DNA of 64,000 nucleotides from Crotalaria pallida (GCA_037953625.1 CM075651.1:66016501-66080500); one strand, 5' to 3'. Positions 12,795 through 24,586 are shown, counted from the first letter of the stretch. Translations and numbers: made by a program. Notes: generated from the letters alone by a model not told the origin.

Positions 12795-13100
12795 ACATTT
12801 TCTGAAAAAGTACCAACATACTCGATCATGGTACCAACATAATACAAGGGGGCAACCAACATTTATCAGCTTAATACCAACATTTTTTACAATGTTACAA
12901 CCATTATTAACTCCCATATTTCACACAATCTACACCTGTCGTGCCAATATTTCAGGACATAGTTAATAATGTAATATTTTCTGAAAAAGTACCAACATTC
13001 ACGATCACAGTACCAACATAATAGAAGGGGGTAACAAACATTTATCAGCTTAATACCAACATTTTTCAGAAAGTTACAGACATTACAATTCCTAAATTTC
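12795..13100. repeat. Diverged copies of the ACCAACATT repeat upstream of the Ulp1-like gene
   Basis: Two units of about 180 bp start at TTTCTGAAAAAGTACCAACAT near 12799 and 12979. They share GTACCAACATAATA, GGGGGTAACAAACATTTATCAG-like blocks and TACACCTGT with the 185-bp array at 8241-9310 but are clearly diverged. They lie in the presumed leader intron or promoter of the Ulp1-like pseudogene. Confidence 0.8.
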
Positions 13101-13139
13101 ATACTAATAAGTAAGATTTTACTGAAAATATAGCCCATA

Positions 13140-14177
13140 AATTAGTTCTCGGATTTACGCGATTTGTTTATGACAATCTTGTGAACACTAAACCGATCTT
13201 CCCGATTCGGTGAACTAACTATTCTCTTTAGAGAATGAACTTACAATCTTTATAACAACTTTTCTGCTAAGGTTAGCTTCTCTATTTTCTCTCCCTATTC
13301 TTTTACACTCTTGTTAACCTCTTTCTTTCCTACGCAAATTCACCACTACCGTTGGTGCATTTAACATTGATGAACCCAGGACCAAGTGGTTTATGATTCT
13401 GACACAAATTAAAAGCAACAGTATGGTGCATTTAACAACCTATGTGAGAGATTTCGGATTGAGAAGAGAACCTCCTAAACGAAATTGAAAACCAAACAAG
13501 ATCTAAATCAAAAACGAAATAGAACCTCCAAAAGGTAGGTGAAAACCAAATGGGATCGATTACCTGGTCAGACAAACGAGCATGGGATGGTGGAGAAGAT
13601 GAGAACACTGAGATTTGAGAGCACCAAGGGAGGACTCGCGAACCAGAAGGAGGAAGAAGAACTGGGGCTCGCCTCTGTTGCACGGTTTTGTGCGAGGGTG
13701 ACCAGATGGGAGAGAAGAAGAAGACCGAAGAAGTGGGCCGGCAGCACAATACAAAGAAGATAGGGCTGGAGAAGGTGTAAAGGAGATGGAGGTGACTGGT
13801 GAGAAGTGTTGCGGCGGTAATGAGCTGACAGCGCCGGTGGAAGGGCTCAATGAGGTAGAGGAGGAGGACGAGGAGATGGTGCGGTTGCTCACGGTAATGA
13901 GACAGAGGTTGCAGATTCACCGGAGTTGGAAATGAAATATTGTAGAGAGAGAGAAGGAGGGGCTCGATGGAGGTGGGAGTGAGGGCTGTGAGGCAGTCAA
14001 TGTGAGGAGGGAGTATTAGGTTTAGAACATATATGAGGGCATTTTCGATATTTCAGTGAAAAAAGAATATAATTGTATTTGTATCACTAACCCTACGGTG
14101 TAAAGTATGATGTTGGCTACAGATGTTTAAAAAACATTTTCGCAAACGAAAGTGTGGCACAGTTTGAAGGTTTGTTT
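13140..14177. other. Right-hand promoter/leader side of the MULE unit; no convincing gene
   Basis: Read on the minus strand, about 13430-13990 is CT-rich with serine/leucine-rich shadow frames, matching a 5' leader for the Ulp1-like gene and mirroring the CT-rich leader at 4345-4680. From about 14000 ordinary AT-rich sequence resumes. I found no terminal inverted repeat pairing this end convincingly with the left end. Confidence 0.4.
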
Positions 14178-15546
14178 AGACTAACTTGTCACTTTAGTCC
14201 CTCACTTTGTAAGGAGCTTTCATTTTAGTCCTTGATTTTTCAATAATTCCTTTTTAGTCCCTCACTTTGAAAGAAGTTACTCACATTAGTTCCTGACAAC
14301 GTTTTCCGTTTATAGACGTTAACGTCGCCGTTAATTTATAATATCATATTTCATTTTAGTCCCTAACTTAAAATTTTTAATTCACTTTAGTCTCTCACTA
14401 TATCGTGTTTCATTTTAGTCCCTAACTTGAAAATTTTAATTCACTTTAGTCCCTCACTAATGAAGTTTCTTTCTCTTTTCTCTTGTAGTGTGACTACCTT
14501 AAAAATATTGACTGTTCTTCTTACTATTCTGTAAACTAACTTTATAGTTTATATAAGCATTGACTCCAAGCTTTGCACATGAAGGCATCAATAGAAAAGT
14601 TTCTCTCGGATGAGCACTTCAAAGTACATTATTTCATTATCCATATAACTAGTATGTTTTTCCTCTAAACTCTTTAATGTTTTAGTTTTTTTATAAGCTC
14701 TTTAGTGTTTTAGTTATCTATTCATGTGTGAACTAACCGGAATCCTACAGACAACAAGTTAAGATATATGAAGGGTCTTTCATAATACAAAGCAGTGCCT
14801 CTATTTGATAGGCTTGTGTTTAACAATGTATTCCATATCCACTTTACACTTATGAAATTTGCACATAGTTTGATTTCAAAACTAAAACCTTCTTGTAACA
14901 AAAAAAAAAAACTAAAACGTTGTTTGTATTGATAGACAAAACAAGCACTAGGTGAACGAGTTCATATCTTGCTATCAAGAACTGCTCCTTTGCCTAGGCA
15001 TGTGGAGGAATTTTTGAGGATAACTAGTGGCCTGGATCTACATTATCACAAGGATATGGTTAGACGTTTGAATATCAAGCTAAACAAATTGGGGGAGTTT
15101 ACAACATTTTGGTAATGACTCTTAAACATAGAACTCAATAGAATATTTTTGAATCAAAACTATTGATACCTTCATATGCAAAGCTTGGAGCCAATGCTTA
15201 TATAAACTATAAAGTTAGTTTACAGAGAATATACAGTCAATATTTTTATGGTAGTCACACTACAAGAGAAAAGCGAAAGAAACATCATTGTTATTATAGT
15301 GACGGACTAAAGTGAATTAAAATTTTTAAGTTAGGGACTAAAATGAAACTTGATATAATGAGGGATTAAAGTGAATTAAAAATTTTAAGTTAGGGACTAA
15401 AATGAAATATGATATTATAAATTAACAGCGACGTTAACGTCTATAAACGGAAAACGTTGTCAGGGACTAAAAAGGAATTATTGAAAAGTCAGGGACTAAA
15501 ATGAAAACTCCTTACAAAATGAGGGACTAAAGTAACAGTTTAGTCT
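14178..15546. mobile_element. Fold-back (long-TIR) element with captured exon-like fragment
   Basis: Left arm 14178-14585 and right arm about 15172-15546 are imperfect inverted repeats of roughly 375-410 bp. The outer ends are AGACTAACTTGTCACTTTAG and, reversed, AGACTAAACTGTTACTTTAG. The arms are filled with repeated TTTAGTCCCTCACTTT and TAGTCCCTAACTT blocks, and the inner ends share CCAAGCTTTGCA. The middle 586 bp is unrelated to the arms. There is no transposase, so it is non-autonomous; long-TIR Mutator-like elements are the likeliest class. Confidence 0.85.
14936..15111 (+). pseudogene. Exon-like coding fragment inside the fold-back element
   Basis: A 59-codon open frame runs from just after a TTGATAG acceptor to a G|GTAATG donor; reading through gives TAA at 15113. 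The peptide looks natural, for example LLSRTAPLPRHVEEFLRI and LNIKLNKLGEF. A second short frame starts ATG at 14579 (MKASIEKFLSDEHFK) just before a GTACAT donor-like site. I do not recognise the parent gene. The layout, with splice-flanked exon pieces between long inverted arms, suggests capture of a host gene fragment (Pack-type transposon). Confidence 0.45.
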
Positions 15547-16250
15547 TTTTTTTTATTTATATACTAGTTTCAAGCCGGTGCAAATGTTATTTGTGTATTT
15601 TTCTTATGGTTGAGTAATTAATATTCGATAACTTTAAGTATTGTTTTTATAATTGTTTCATACTCTTTTTCGTCTTTAACTCTCATCGTGATTTCTTAAT
15701 TACCATCATGCTTAATTAATTTAAAATTATTTATGTATTTTTGAATTGAATCAGTGCTAACCTATTTATAAACATATGATTATTTATTGAAATTCAAATA
15801 ATCAATTTCGTGAAAATCTACTAAAGATAGACTGTATTGTTAGTCTTATGGTGTCAATGTCGTGCACTTACTCTTCCATTTTAATCTAAGATATACAATC
15901 CCGGTATGGAAAAATAAGACTCGATATAACATTACATATTAACTATTTTATTCTTCCCCCTTGATTTTGTCGACGAAATATGGACCGCAACATCATTACT
16001 CCGTTTGTTTCTTAAGTAGTGTATTTTAAGGTTATGCACGAGTTTTAAGAAACGGTTAAATGATGTAAGAATTTGAGATATTTCGACTATAATGCATCCA
16101 TAAATCATTATTGAAGAGAGAGGATGATATTGGGAGTGAAAAAAAGAGTGTAATAAATAGGAGTGTGTTGAGAAAAATAGCATTAATTATGTATTGAGTT
16201 TTGTAAAAGAAAGATGCATATAAAACATGGGACTAAAACTCTATGAACAC
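15547..16250. other. AT-rich intergenic DNA, nothing recognised
   Basis: No coding frame with a convincing composition, no repeat ends and no RNA gene signature were seen. Confidence 0.5.
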
Positions 16251-16252
16251 TA

Positions 16253-16555
16253 CTCCTTCCGCCTTAAATTATAAGAAACTTTAACTAATTTGACGCTTAT
16301 TAAGGATGTTAGTTGATTGTATTTAATTTTCTAAAATTTATAAAAGAATAGAGGTATTTTAGGAAAGTTTTATGGGGAATGAATCAAAAATTAAATAAGA
16401 TAACAATTTTTTAGGAATGTTTTAGGTAAGTTGCATTAGGAATGAAATAAAATTTAAGAAAGATGACTAGTTTTACTTATATTTTTAACCAAAAGAAATA
16501 TGTTTTTTTTTTCTTATATTTCAAGTTAGAGAGAATACATATGAAATGGAGGGAG
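16253..16555. mobile_element. Stowaway-like MITE
   Basis: The ends are CTCCTTCCGCC at 16253 and, inverted, GGAGGGAG at 16548-16555, flanked by TA dinucleotides (16251-16252 and 16556-16557). It is 303 bp, AT-rich and without coding capacity. TA target duplications and CTCCCTCC-type ends are typical of Stowaway MITEs, which are mobilised by Tc1/mariner-type transposases. Confidence 0.75.
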
Positions 16556-16557
16556 TA

Positions 16558-17169
16558 TTAGATAAATCTTTTATAACTTTTTTTTGTTGAAGTGGTATCA
16601 ATATTTTTCATAATAAAGTAATTGTCATTATCACTTGCATATATGATAAAGTTTCTTGCATGAATTAAGAATGTCAAATGCAAATTATTTTTTATTTAAT
16701 ATGCATTTATAAAAATCATTTCACTATGAGTATACAAACAAATAAATTTACTTGAAATTGTTAAAAATTCTACACGTAATCTAAATTATAGTAATGTCCA
16801 TCTAAAATGTAATTTTGTAATTTACCAAAAACATCTTATAATATATAGAAATGGAGAGTTATAGACCCTGGAGATATAGATATAAGCATGTAGCCCCATT
16901 TCCGATTTCTTTATTAAGAATTTCCTATGTCTTTATTACGAATACAAAATTTGATAGACATTTATTATTTAAGTTTTTGAATTCAAATATAAAGGATATT
17001 AGTAGAGTTATTAAAAATGGGCTAAGCATGATGGGTTGACTCATTTAACTCGACATAAGCATTAGTTGGATCAGGGAAAATTCCAATCCGAACTTTTTTG
17101 GCTCAGCCCAGCCCAACCGACAATTCATTAGCTTGACACGGGCTAGTTCCATATGGACTGGGGCAACCC
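16558..17169. other. Intergenic; low-copy AT-rich DNA ending in a GCCCA-rich stretch
   Basis: Up to about 17000 nothing is recognised. 17040-17170 is rich in GGCTCAGCCCAGCCCAACC-type words, similar in style to the sequence at 43330-43460 just outside the other end of the hAT-like element, so both may derive from one older repeat into which the hAT-like element inserted. Confidence 0.4.
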
Positions 17170-17415
17170 ATTTGGCCTAGGGGTGTAACGGTCCTGTAAC
17201 ACCCACTGGAATTATCTCCGAAATAATAATAGAATATATATATATATATATAGGTTTATTCCATATTTGAATTTTATATTAGGTAGAATTAATTTTAGAT
17301 TTGAACCTTTGAATATTAGTAGAAATAGTAATGGAATTAGAAAATGTGAAAAAGAAATGAATTAGGAATCATAAAATACAAGTTTTGGCCATTTTCACCA
17401 GTGGATATCGATATC

Positions 17416-18796
17416 TGATTTGGGTCCAATATATATATATATATTTGAGCATTGATTTGACTCCCTTATACTATGTATTTGGCTTGTTTCTCTAGCAAAT
17501 TTAGGACTTTTTATTAGATTTTAATTATTTTTAGTAGGTTAGGGTCCTTTGAGCGTTTTGATCCGTTTGTTAGTGTTTCAGGTACTTTTTGGAGCTTAAA
17601 TGGATAAAATATTTATGGACCTGAAAAGAGGACGAAAAGATCTTGCAAATGGAAAAAGAACGGAGCGAAACGAAGCCGAAATAGGTCCCGCGCGCCTGAG
17701 GCGCGGGGACGGGTGCGCCTGAGGCGCGCCTGTGTGGAAAAGCAACTATCATCAGACCTGCGCGCCTGGGGCGCGCGTACTGCTGGAGGTCCAATTTGAC
17801 CAGATTCTGAACAAAATAGAAGAAGTGAAGTCTAATTTGGCTTCATATCTTAAACTTGATCAGAAATTAGAAGATAAACATGGACCTTATCTATTAGATT
17901 TTATTAAGATTTATTTTAGGATTTGTTTTACTCTTTAAATAGAGGATTTGTAAATAGTTTTCAGTAGGTTTTGAGATCATAGAATTCAATTAGGATTAGA
18001 GAGAGAGGTTAGTAACATCTATTGAGAGCAAGGAGGCAAGGCACAAGGATTGAAGGTCTCTTGGAGAGTTAACCTGTATTGTCTATGATATGAGGTTTTC
18101 TCTTTGCTTCTATTTTCTTTATTTCTATATGTGTAACTAAAACCTCTTGTTAGAAACATGGTGTAAATTGTATGATGTAACTTATTTTAATTTATGATTT
18201 AGTATTTTGCTGTTTTTAATTCATGCATTAATTGAGTTTTTATTACATAAACCCGCGCAATTTATGTTTTGGATTTCTTAATTCGCAACGGGAGTTGGGA
18301 TTTTGAATAGGTCATGCAATTAACGGTATAATCAGTCCAAAATATAGGGATATAATTGGATGATTATATGGCTTTTTAATTCCCTTGTTCTGAATAGATA
18401 TTTTCTTATATTGTAATTTGTTGAGGGATCAAGGATTAAATATATAGAAAATAAGGGTAATGTTAGAGACGTCTAACTATTGCTATTCGAGAGGAATAGT
18501 CCATGAATTGAAGGATAATTAAAGGAAAATATAAATCATAGTTAAAATAAGTGAATCATACAATGAAACCAAGTTCCTAACCTTTTTCTATTGCTTTCTA
18601 TACATCTTATCTCCTCAATCTTCTTATCTTATTTTATTATTATTCTTCTTCTCCTTCTTAAATTCAATAACAAGTTGCACTAATAATTACGAATTGGTGA
18701 AAAGTTATTAGAAACAACTTCGATCCCTGTGGGACGATATTCGGTCTTCCAGACTATATTACTTGCTGACCTAGTCCTCTTGCTAGTATATCAACA
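17416..18796 (+). repeat. 5' LTR of gag-only retrotransposon
   Basis: 1381 bp with TG...CA ends. It contains a (TA)n tract near 17430, a GC-rich palindromic block at 17688-17782 (GCGCGCCTGAGGCGCG type) and a TTTAAATAGA TATA-like box near 17934 followed by the presumed transcript start. Confidence 0.92.
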
Positions 18797-18799
18797 AGT

Positions 18800-18822
18800 T
18801 TTTGGCGCCGTTGCCGGGGATT
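18800..18822 (+). promoter_or_regulatory. tRNA-Asp-type primer binding site
   Basis: TGGCGCCGTTGCCGGGGA lies a few bases after the 5' LTR end and complements the 3' end of plant tRNA-Asp, a PBS known from several Ty3/gypsy lineages such as Athila. Confidence 0.8.
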
Positions 18823-18885
18823 GAAATTCGATTCTAATTTCTTTTCGGTACTTTTTGTAATTATTTGTGTAATTTGTACTTTCTC

Positions 18886-19893
18886 ATGTATAACTATAGT
18901 TGTAATAGTGATTCAGATTGTGATAGATTTATTCCATATTATCCTTATCCTCCATACTATGTTGCACAAAATATAACTCCTAGGAAGGCCCAATGGGAAA
19001 TAGATATAGAGATAATGAATCAACAGATTAATGATATGAAAAAGGAAAGATACTATTCTCAATTTTCTCATGTGGAGCCTCCCCCTCCTAGTAAAACCCC
19101 AATGGAAATAGCTCTAGAGAGATTTGCTCAAGCCACTGAGGATTTTGCTAAAGATCGCAAAAATAATTTTAGATTCCCTTGTGTTGAGCCAATTCCTCCC
19201 CCTATGGAGAAAGAGTCATGGGAAATTAACCAAGAGAAATTAGCTCAAAAAGTTAGTAGTAGTGTTCAAGAAATTAATTTTATAAATGAAGAAAACAGAA
19301 AAAGTTTTGAGAACATAGAAATAGCACTTGAGAAAATTTCAAAATATTTATATGAGGAGTCACAAGCATTATCAACAATTTTTGACTCTCCTAAAAAAGA
19401 GGAAGAAGTTATGGTAATGGATGTGACCAATGATCAAACCCCTCTAGAGGAGCAAAAATCTGAAAAAGAAATTGTGCATGATAGTTTTGAGGAAGAGGAT
19501 CGAAAAATAAAAATAGAAGGTTTGAAAATTGTAGAATAAATTGAACCACCCTTGCATGAGGAATTTGTTGTTATAGAGAATTTAATTAAATCTAGTTCAT
19601 GCTTGGGTGATTCAGAATTTTTCTATTATATTCAGCCTAAGTACTTTCATGAAAAATATCTAGAACAATCTGAATCATTATTAGGCAATGGGAAGCATGA
19701 GAAAGTAATCTTCCTAACTAATGGAGTTAACAACTTCATGATGGATGATGGAAGAAAAGATCACCCAAGGTCTTCCCCATGGGATGTGGGCATAACTCAT
19801 TATTGTTGCATCACATGGGATTTAACCCATAGAATTTGGGACCCTGGTGGATTTGTTTTGTACATAAGCAGTAGTGTAGGTTTCAATTCTTAG
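18886..19893 (+). pseudogene. Gag-like ORF of the non-autonomous element, one in-frame stop
   Basis: The frame starts at ATG 18886 (MYNYSCNSDSD) and runs to TAA at 19537-19539, then continues in the same frame to a stop at 19891-19893. The protein has a Pro/Tyr-rich N-terminus, repeated segments of the type PPPSKTPMEIALERFAQ and PIPPPMEKESWEINQEKLAQ (about residues 65-120), then an acidic coiled-coil-like stretch. The second part ends with DDGRKDHPRSSPWDVG. No zinc knuckle and no protease motif are seen. I infer a structural (Gag-like) role only from position after the PBS. The stop could be suppressed or could be decay. Confidence 0.55.
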
Positions 19894-21863
19894 GTAGTTT
19901 TGTAAAAAAAAAAAATTAAAAAAAATAAAAATAAAAATAAAAATTTGTGGTACAGACCTCGTGCGCCCCAGGCGCACGCGGTCGCGCGCCTCAGGCGCGC
20001 GGGCTGCTACAGACATGTTTGGGGAATTTCACTCCTTCTTGGGGTGCAAAAGTTCAGTTTTGGGGTCAAATTCTGATTCTACCATTTTATCTCTTAGGAT
20101 TAGTTTTATCTTATCTCTTACGATTAGATTTATTTTTTTTATCTCTAGTAATTTTTTTATTTTTAGTAATAGATATTTTGTTTATCTTATCTTTTAGGAA
20201 CAAATTAGTTTTTTTATCTTTTTAGGAGTTTGTTTTATCTTTTAGGATTAGATTAGTTTTATATCTTTTAGGAATTTGTTATATCTTTTTAGGATTTTGT
20301 TTTATCTTTTTAGGATTAGATTTATTTTAGGATTATTTTTAGAATAGATTTTTTTATTTATTTTCATTTTTTTTATTTTCTATTTTTTAGGGATAGATTT
20401 ATTTTAGGATTAGATTTGTTTTTGTAGGATTTGGACCCCATTAGCCCCAATTTTTTTCAATATTGCGCCCCAAGCCCTGTACCTCACAAAAAATATTGTC
20501 CTGCTTTCTTAGGCAGTTTTAGTTTTTAATTTTTATTTTGTAGTTTTAGGGTAGATTAGTTTGCTTGAGGACAAGCCAACATTAACGTTTGGGGGAGTAT
20601 ATACAAAATTAAAATTAAAATTTTTCAGATCTGAATTTTTCTCCCATATTGGTATTGGTTTGTGTCCTTAGCAAGAGTAATTAATTATTCTAGATTTAGG
20701 ACTTTTTCTCTTTTAATTCATGTACATACTTAGTTTAGGACTTAGACTCATTGGTATTCGACTCTATTTGATTGAACTGTATATATGATTACGGTGACTG
20801 GGTTATTTCGACAAATGCTTTCAGAACTTGTGATTAGTGAACTGACTTTAGCCCTGTGAGATTTTGAGCCTTAAATTGAGGGGTATGAATTTTATTGAAA
20901 TATTCTGATATTGAGACCCCTATTTTTTCATGAGTGTGTTCACTTTGATATTGTCTTCTAGAACTTGACCTGTGACCATTTCAAAATTGATAATTGATTG
21001 CATGCATTAAGATGATTAAGGCACCTAGGATGTGTTTTTGTGGCCTTCAGATGATTTGCATTGATAATTTTCCCTTAGTTGTCCATTTTGAGCCTTATAA
21101 TGATATATGATTTTTCTTTGGTACCCTGCATTTATTGAAATATTTTTTGATAGTACCTTGGAAATTTTGAATGAGCAATTGAGAGGAATGAATATGAAAA
21201 GTGAAAGTAATTGGTGAAAAGTGTATGAGTTATATTTCTCTTCCGTGTGAAAAAATAAAATAAAATAAAAACAAATGAATGTGAAAGGAAGAGAATAGAA
21301 GAATAGAATAGAAGAAAAATTTGGAAAAGAAAGGAAGAATAAAATGTTCCTGATGTGAGTGTGAGTCTTTATTGTATTCATTGCTCATTCATGGTTTTTG
21401 AGGGAAACTTGTTTTTGTAAATATTTTTGCGAGTTAACCTTTGTTTTATCCCTTCTTTCTTTCATCCCACCTGACACTTTTAGCCATGGCCCCATTACAA
21501 CCAAAAATAAGACCTTTTGATTTTTGCATGCATTCAATAATTTCAATGGAGATTGTGGTCTATGGTCAAGCCTATGGTAACACATTATCATTGTTGAACT
21601 TGAGTGAATTGAAAATATGACCCTTAAACACTTTTGAGAGAAACAATTGAGAGGTTGAGAGTGTTCGCTAGTTCTGAGTTCTGAATGGGATTGTTACGTT
21701 AACTAGTATGTAATTGGGTAAATAGTTTATGATAATATGTGTCAAAGTGATGAGTCGTAGTCTTAGATTAGGTGTGTTCATGTTGATTTAGGGAGTTTGT
21801 CTTTTGTCTAGAATTTTTATTTTACTTTTGCCTGGGACATGCAAAATGCTAAGTTTAGGGGAG
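19894..21863 (+). other. Non-coding internal region and polypurine tract
   Basis: About 20060-20420 is a T-rich low-complexity series of TTTTAGGATTAGATTTATTTT words. The remainder lacks long frames. A purine tract GTTTAGGGGAG lies immediately before the 3' LTR start at 21864, suitable as the plus-strand primer. Confidence 0.6.
19955..20012. repeat. GC-rich palindromic block in an AT-rich internal region
   Basis: GTGCGCCCCAGGCGCAC and GCGCGCCTCAGGCGCGC are near-perfect palindromes back to back. They match the LTR blocks at 17688-17782 and 22139-22256 in inverted orientation, so the element transcript could fold the three blocks on one another. Confidence 0.8.
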
Positions 21864-23269
21864 TGATTTGGGTCCAATATATATATATATATATATTTGA
21901 GCATTGATTTGACTCCCTTATACTATGTATTTGGCTTGTTTCTCTAGCAAATTTAGGACTTTTTATTAGATTTTAATTATTTTTAGTAGGTTAGGGTCCT
22001 TTGAGCGTTTTGATCCGTTTGTTAGTGTTTCAGGTACTTTTTGGAGCTTAAATGGATAAAATATTTATGGACCTGAAAAGAGGACGAAAAGATCTTGCAA
22101 ATGGAAAAAGAACGGAGCGAAACGGAGCCGAAGTAGGTCCCGCGCGCCTGAGGCGTGGGGACGGGTGCGCCTGAGGCGCGCCTGTGTGGAAAAGCAACTA
22201 TCATCAGACCTGCGCGCCTGGGGCGCGAGGTCGCGTGCGCCTGGGGCGCGCGTACTGCTGGAGGCCCAATTTGACCAGATTCTGAACAAAATAGAAGAAG
22301 AGAAGTCTAATTTGGCTTCATATCTTAGACTTGATCAGAAATTAGAAGATAAACATGGACCTTATCTATTAGATTTAATTAAGATTTATTTTAGGATTTG
22401 TTTTACTCTTTAAATAGAGGATTTGTAAATAGTTTTCAGTAGGTTTTGAGATCATAGAATTCAATTAGGATTAGAGAGAGGTTAGTAACATCTATTGAGA
22501 GCAAGGAGGCAAGGCACAAGGATTGAAGGTCTCTTGGAGAGTTAACCTGTATTGTCTATGATATGAGGTTTTCTCTTTGCTTCTGTTTTCTTTATTTCTA
22601 TATGTGTAACTAAAACCTCTTGTTAGGAACATGGTGTAAATTGTATGATGTAACTTATTTTAACTTATGATTTAGTATTTTGCTGTTTTTAATTCATGCA
22701 TTAATTGAGTTTTTATTACATAAACCCGCACAATTTATGTTTTGGATTTCTTAATTCGCAACGGGAGTTGGGATTTTGAATAGGCCATGCAATTAATGGT
22801 ATAATCAATCCAAAATATAGGGATATAATTGGATGATTATATGGCTTTTTAATTCCCTTGTGTTGAATAGATATTTTCTTATATTGTAATTTGTTGAGGG
22901 ATCAAGGATTAAATATATAGAAAATAAGGGTAATGTTAGAGACGTCTAACTATTGCTATTTGAGAGGAATAGTCCATGAATTGAAGGATAATTAAAGGAA
23001 AATATAAATCATAGTTAAAATAAGTGAATCATACAATGAAACCAAGTTCCTAACCTTTTTCTATTGCTTTCTATACATCTTATCTCCTCAATCTTCTTAT
23101 CTTATTTTATTATTATTCTTCTTCTCCTTCTTAAATTCAATAACAAGTTGCACTAATAATTACGAATTGGTGAAAAGTTATTAGAAACAACTTCGATCCC
23201 TGTGGGACGATATTCGGTCTTCCAGACTATATTACTTGCTGACCTAGTCCTCTTGCTAGTATATCAACA
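21864..23269 (+). repeat. 3' LTR of gag-only retrotransposon
   Basis: 1406 bp, near-identical to the 5' LTR; the GC-rich block (22139-22256) has one extra unit of about 25 bp relative to the 5' copy. Confidence 0.92.
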
Positions 23270-23477
23270 ATATCCTTATGTGGATATCGATACTGGATAT
23301 CGATATCATGCAGTGGATATCGATATCCCCGTGTCTGATCTGGAAAATCTGCTGCTTTTTCATGGCGGCTACACACGGTTTTTGAATTTACAAATCTTAT
23401 TTTTCAGCTTTCCAGCCTTGCCAACTCGTACCAACTCATTGTAGGCTTACTTAGGACTGAAGAATTCCAATCCTTGC

Positions 23478-23487
23478 CTATAAATAG
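23478..23487 (+). promoter_or_regulatory. TATA box of the solo LTR
   Basis: CTATAAATAG followed by a C/T- and A-rich leader with CTCTCAACACC, the usual arrangement of an LTR promoter on the plus strand. Confidence 0.6.
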
Positions 23488-24586
23488 CATAGAAGTGAAG
23501 CATTAAGGGTCTCTCAACACCCAAAGTTTCTGAAATTCCTCTGTTTCTTGGTGGTTACTTTCACTCATTCATTCTTCCTCCTCAATCCATCTTAATTTGT
23601 GAAACCAAAACACAATTCAAGTTCTATTTCCACTCTTGAAGTAGAACTAAGTTGCGTCAAAAACACTTCTCTGTAGTACAAGTTCTAAGCTTCCAAAGTT
23701 ACTCACTCCAAACTGTAAAACAGAGCATAAACCAGTCAAAACACCTCTCTTTCTTGAATTGGTTTGGTAAGTACACTGAACCTTTTTGTCTCCAACTTGT
23801 TTCTAATCAAAGTTCGCACTTTCTAGTTGCTAAAAAAATTGTTCTTTCGAATTGTTGTGTTTTGTGCTTCAAGCACCAAGCAGCCAAAGTCATCCCGTTG
23901 CATCAGTTTTCAAATTTCAGAATTGGAGCTCTTCAAGCTCAAAGTTGTTACAACACTTCTCTTCTTCAACCTATCATCTCTTTAGCTTCTCTAAGGTATG
24001 GGAGAAGTTATCTAATCGCTAGAATGATAATAAACAAGCTAAATTCATAGGAACCATATGAGGTTCATGGGCAAGAAACTAGGTAATAGAATCTAGACTT
24101 GGAGGTCGTAGCTATGTGTAAAACCAATTTAGAAAACTTACATAATTGATATAGAGGCTTAAGGAGTGGTTAATTAAGCTTGATAAGACAGAAAATGATA
24201 TTTGACATTTTAATTGATTATGTGCATAATTAATGGTGGTTCTTGCTTCTAAGATAATTGAGGTAATTGGATATGGTAAACAAGTATAAATCACCCCTCA
24301 ATCTCTGTAAAGGATTGAAATAGTGTAAAAATAATTAGAACAAGACTTGAACTTTTAAAAGTTACTGTTTTATTGATTTTCTGCCGTGCATATCGATGTG
24401 CCTATCATCACATCGATATGCCACATCGATGCGAGAATGTGGACATCGATGCATATCTGTGCAGAATGGTTAAAAACTAATTTTTCTACTCCTTGTTCTT
24501 TCTACAATTTCATTAAAGATTAACTCGTCTAAACTACTAAATTACTAAATTCTAAACATTTCTCTTTATGCTTAAAACATAATCCC

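Larger units (their letters stand above)
17416..23269 (+). mobile_element. Gag-only (non-autonomous) LTR retrotransposon, intact ends
   Basis: The 5' LTR 17416-18796 and 3' LTR 21864-23269 both run TGATTTGGG...TATCAACA. The target duplication is a perfect ATATC (17411-17415 and 23270-23274). The PBS follows the 5' LTR and a purine tract precedes the 3' LTR. The internal region is only ~3.1 kb with one gag-like frame and no protease, reverse transcriptase or integrase. LTRs differ at few positions apart from a 25-bp difference in the GC-rich block, so the insertion is fairly young. It must be moved by proteins supplied in trans. Confidence 0.92.

Noticed and set aside
4225..14110. AACATC...ACACCGTA near 4229-4250 versus its inverted relative near 14090-14115 as MULE terminal inverted repeats
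   Set aside because: Only about 14 of 21 positions agree and no matching target duplication was found; not enough to call the element ends.
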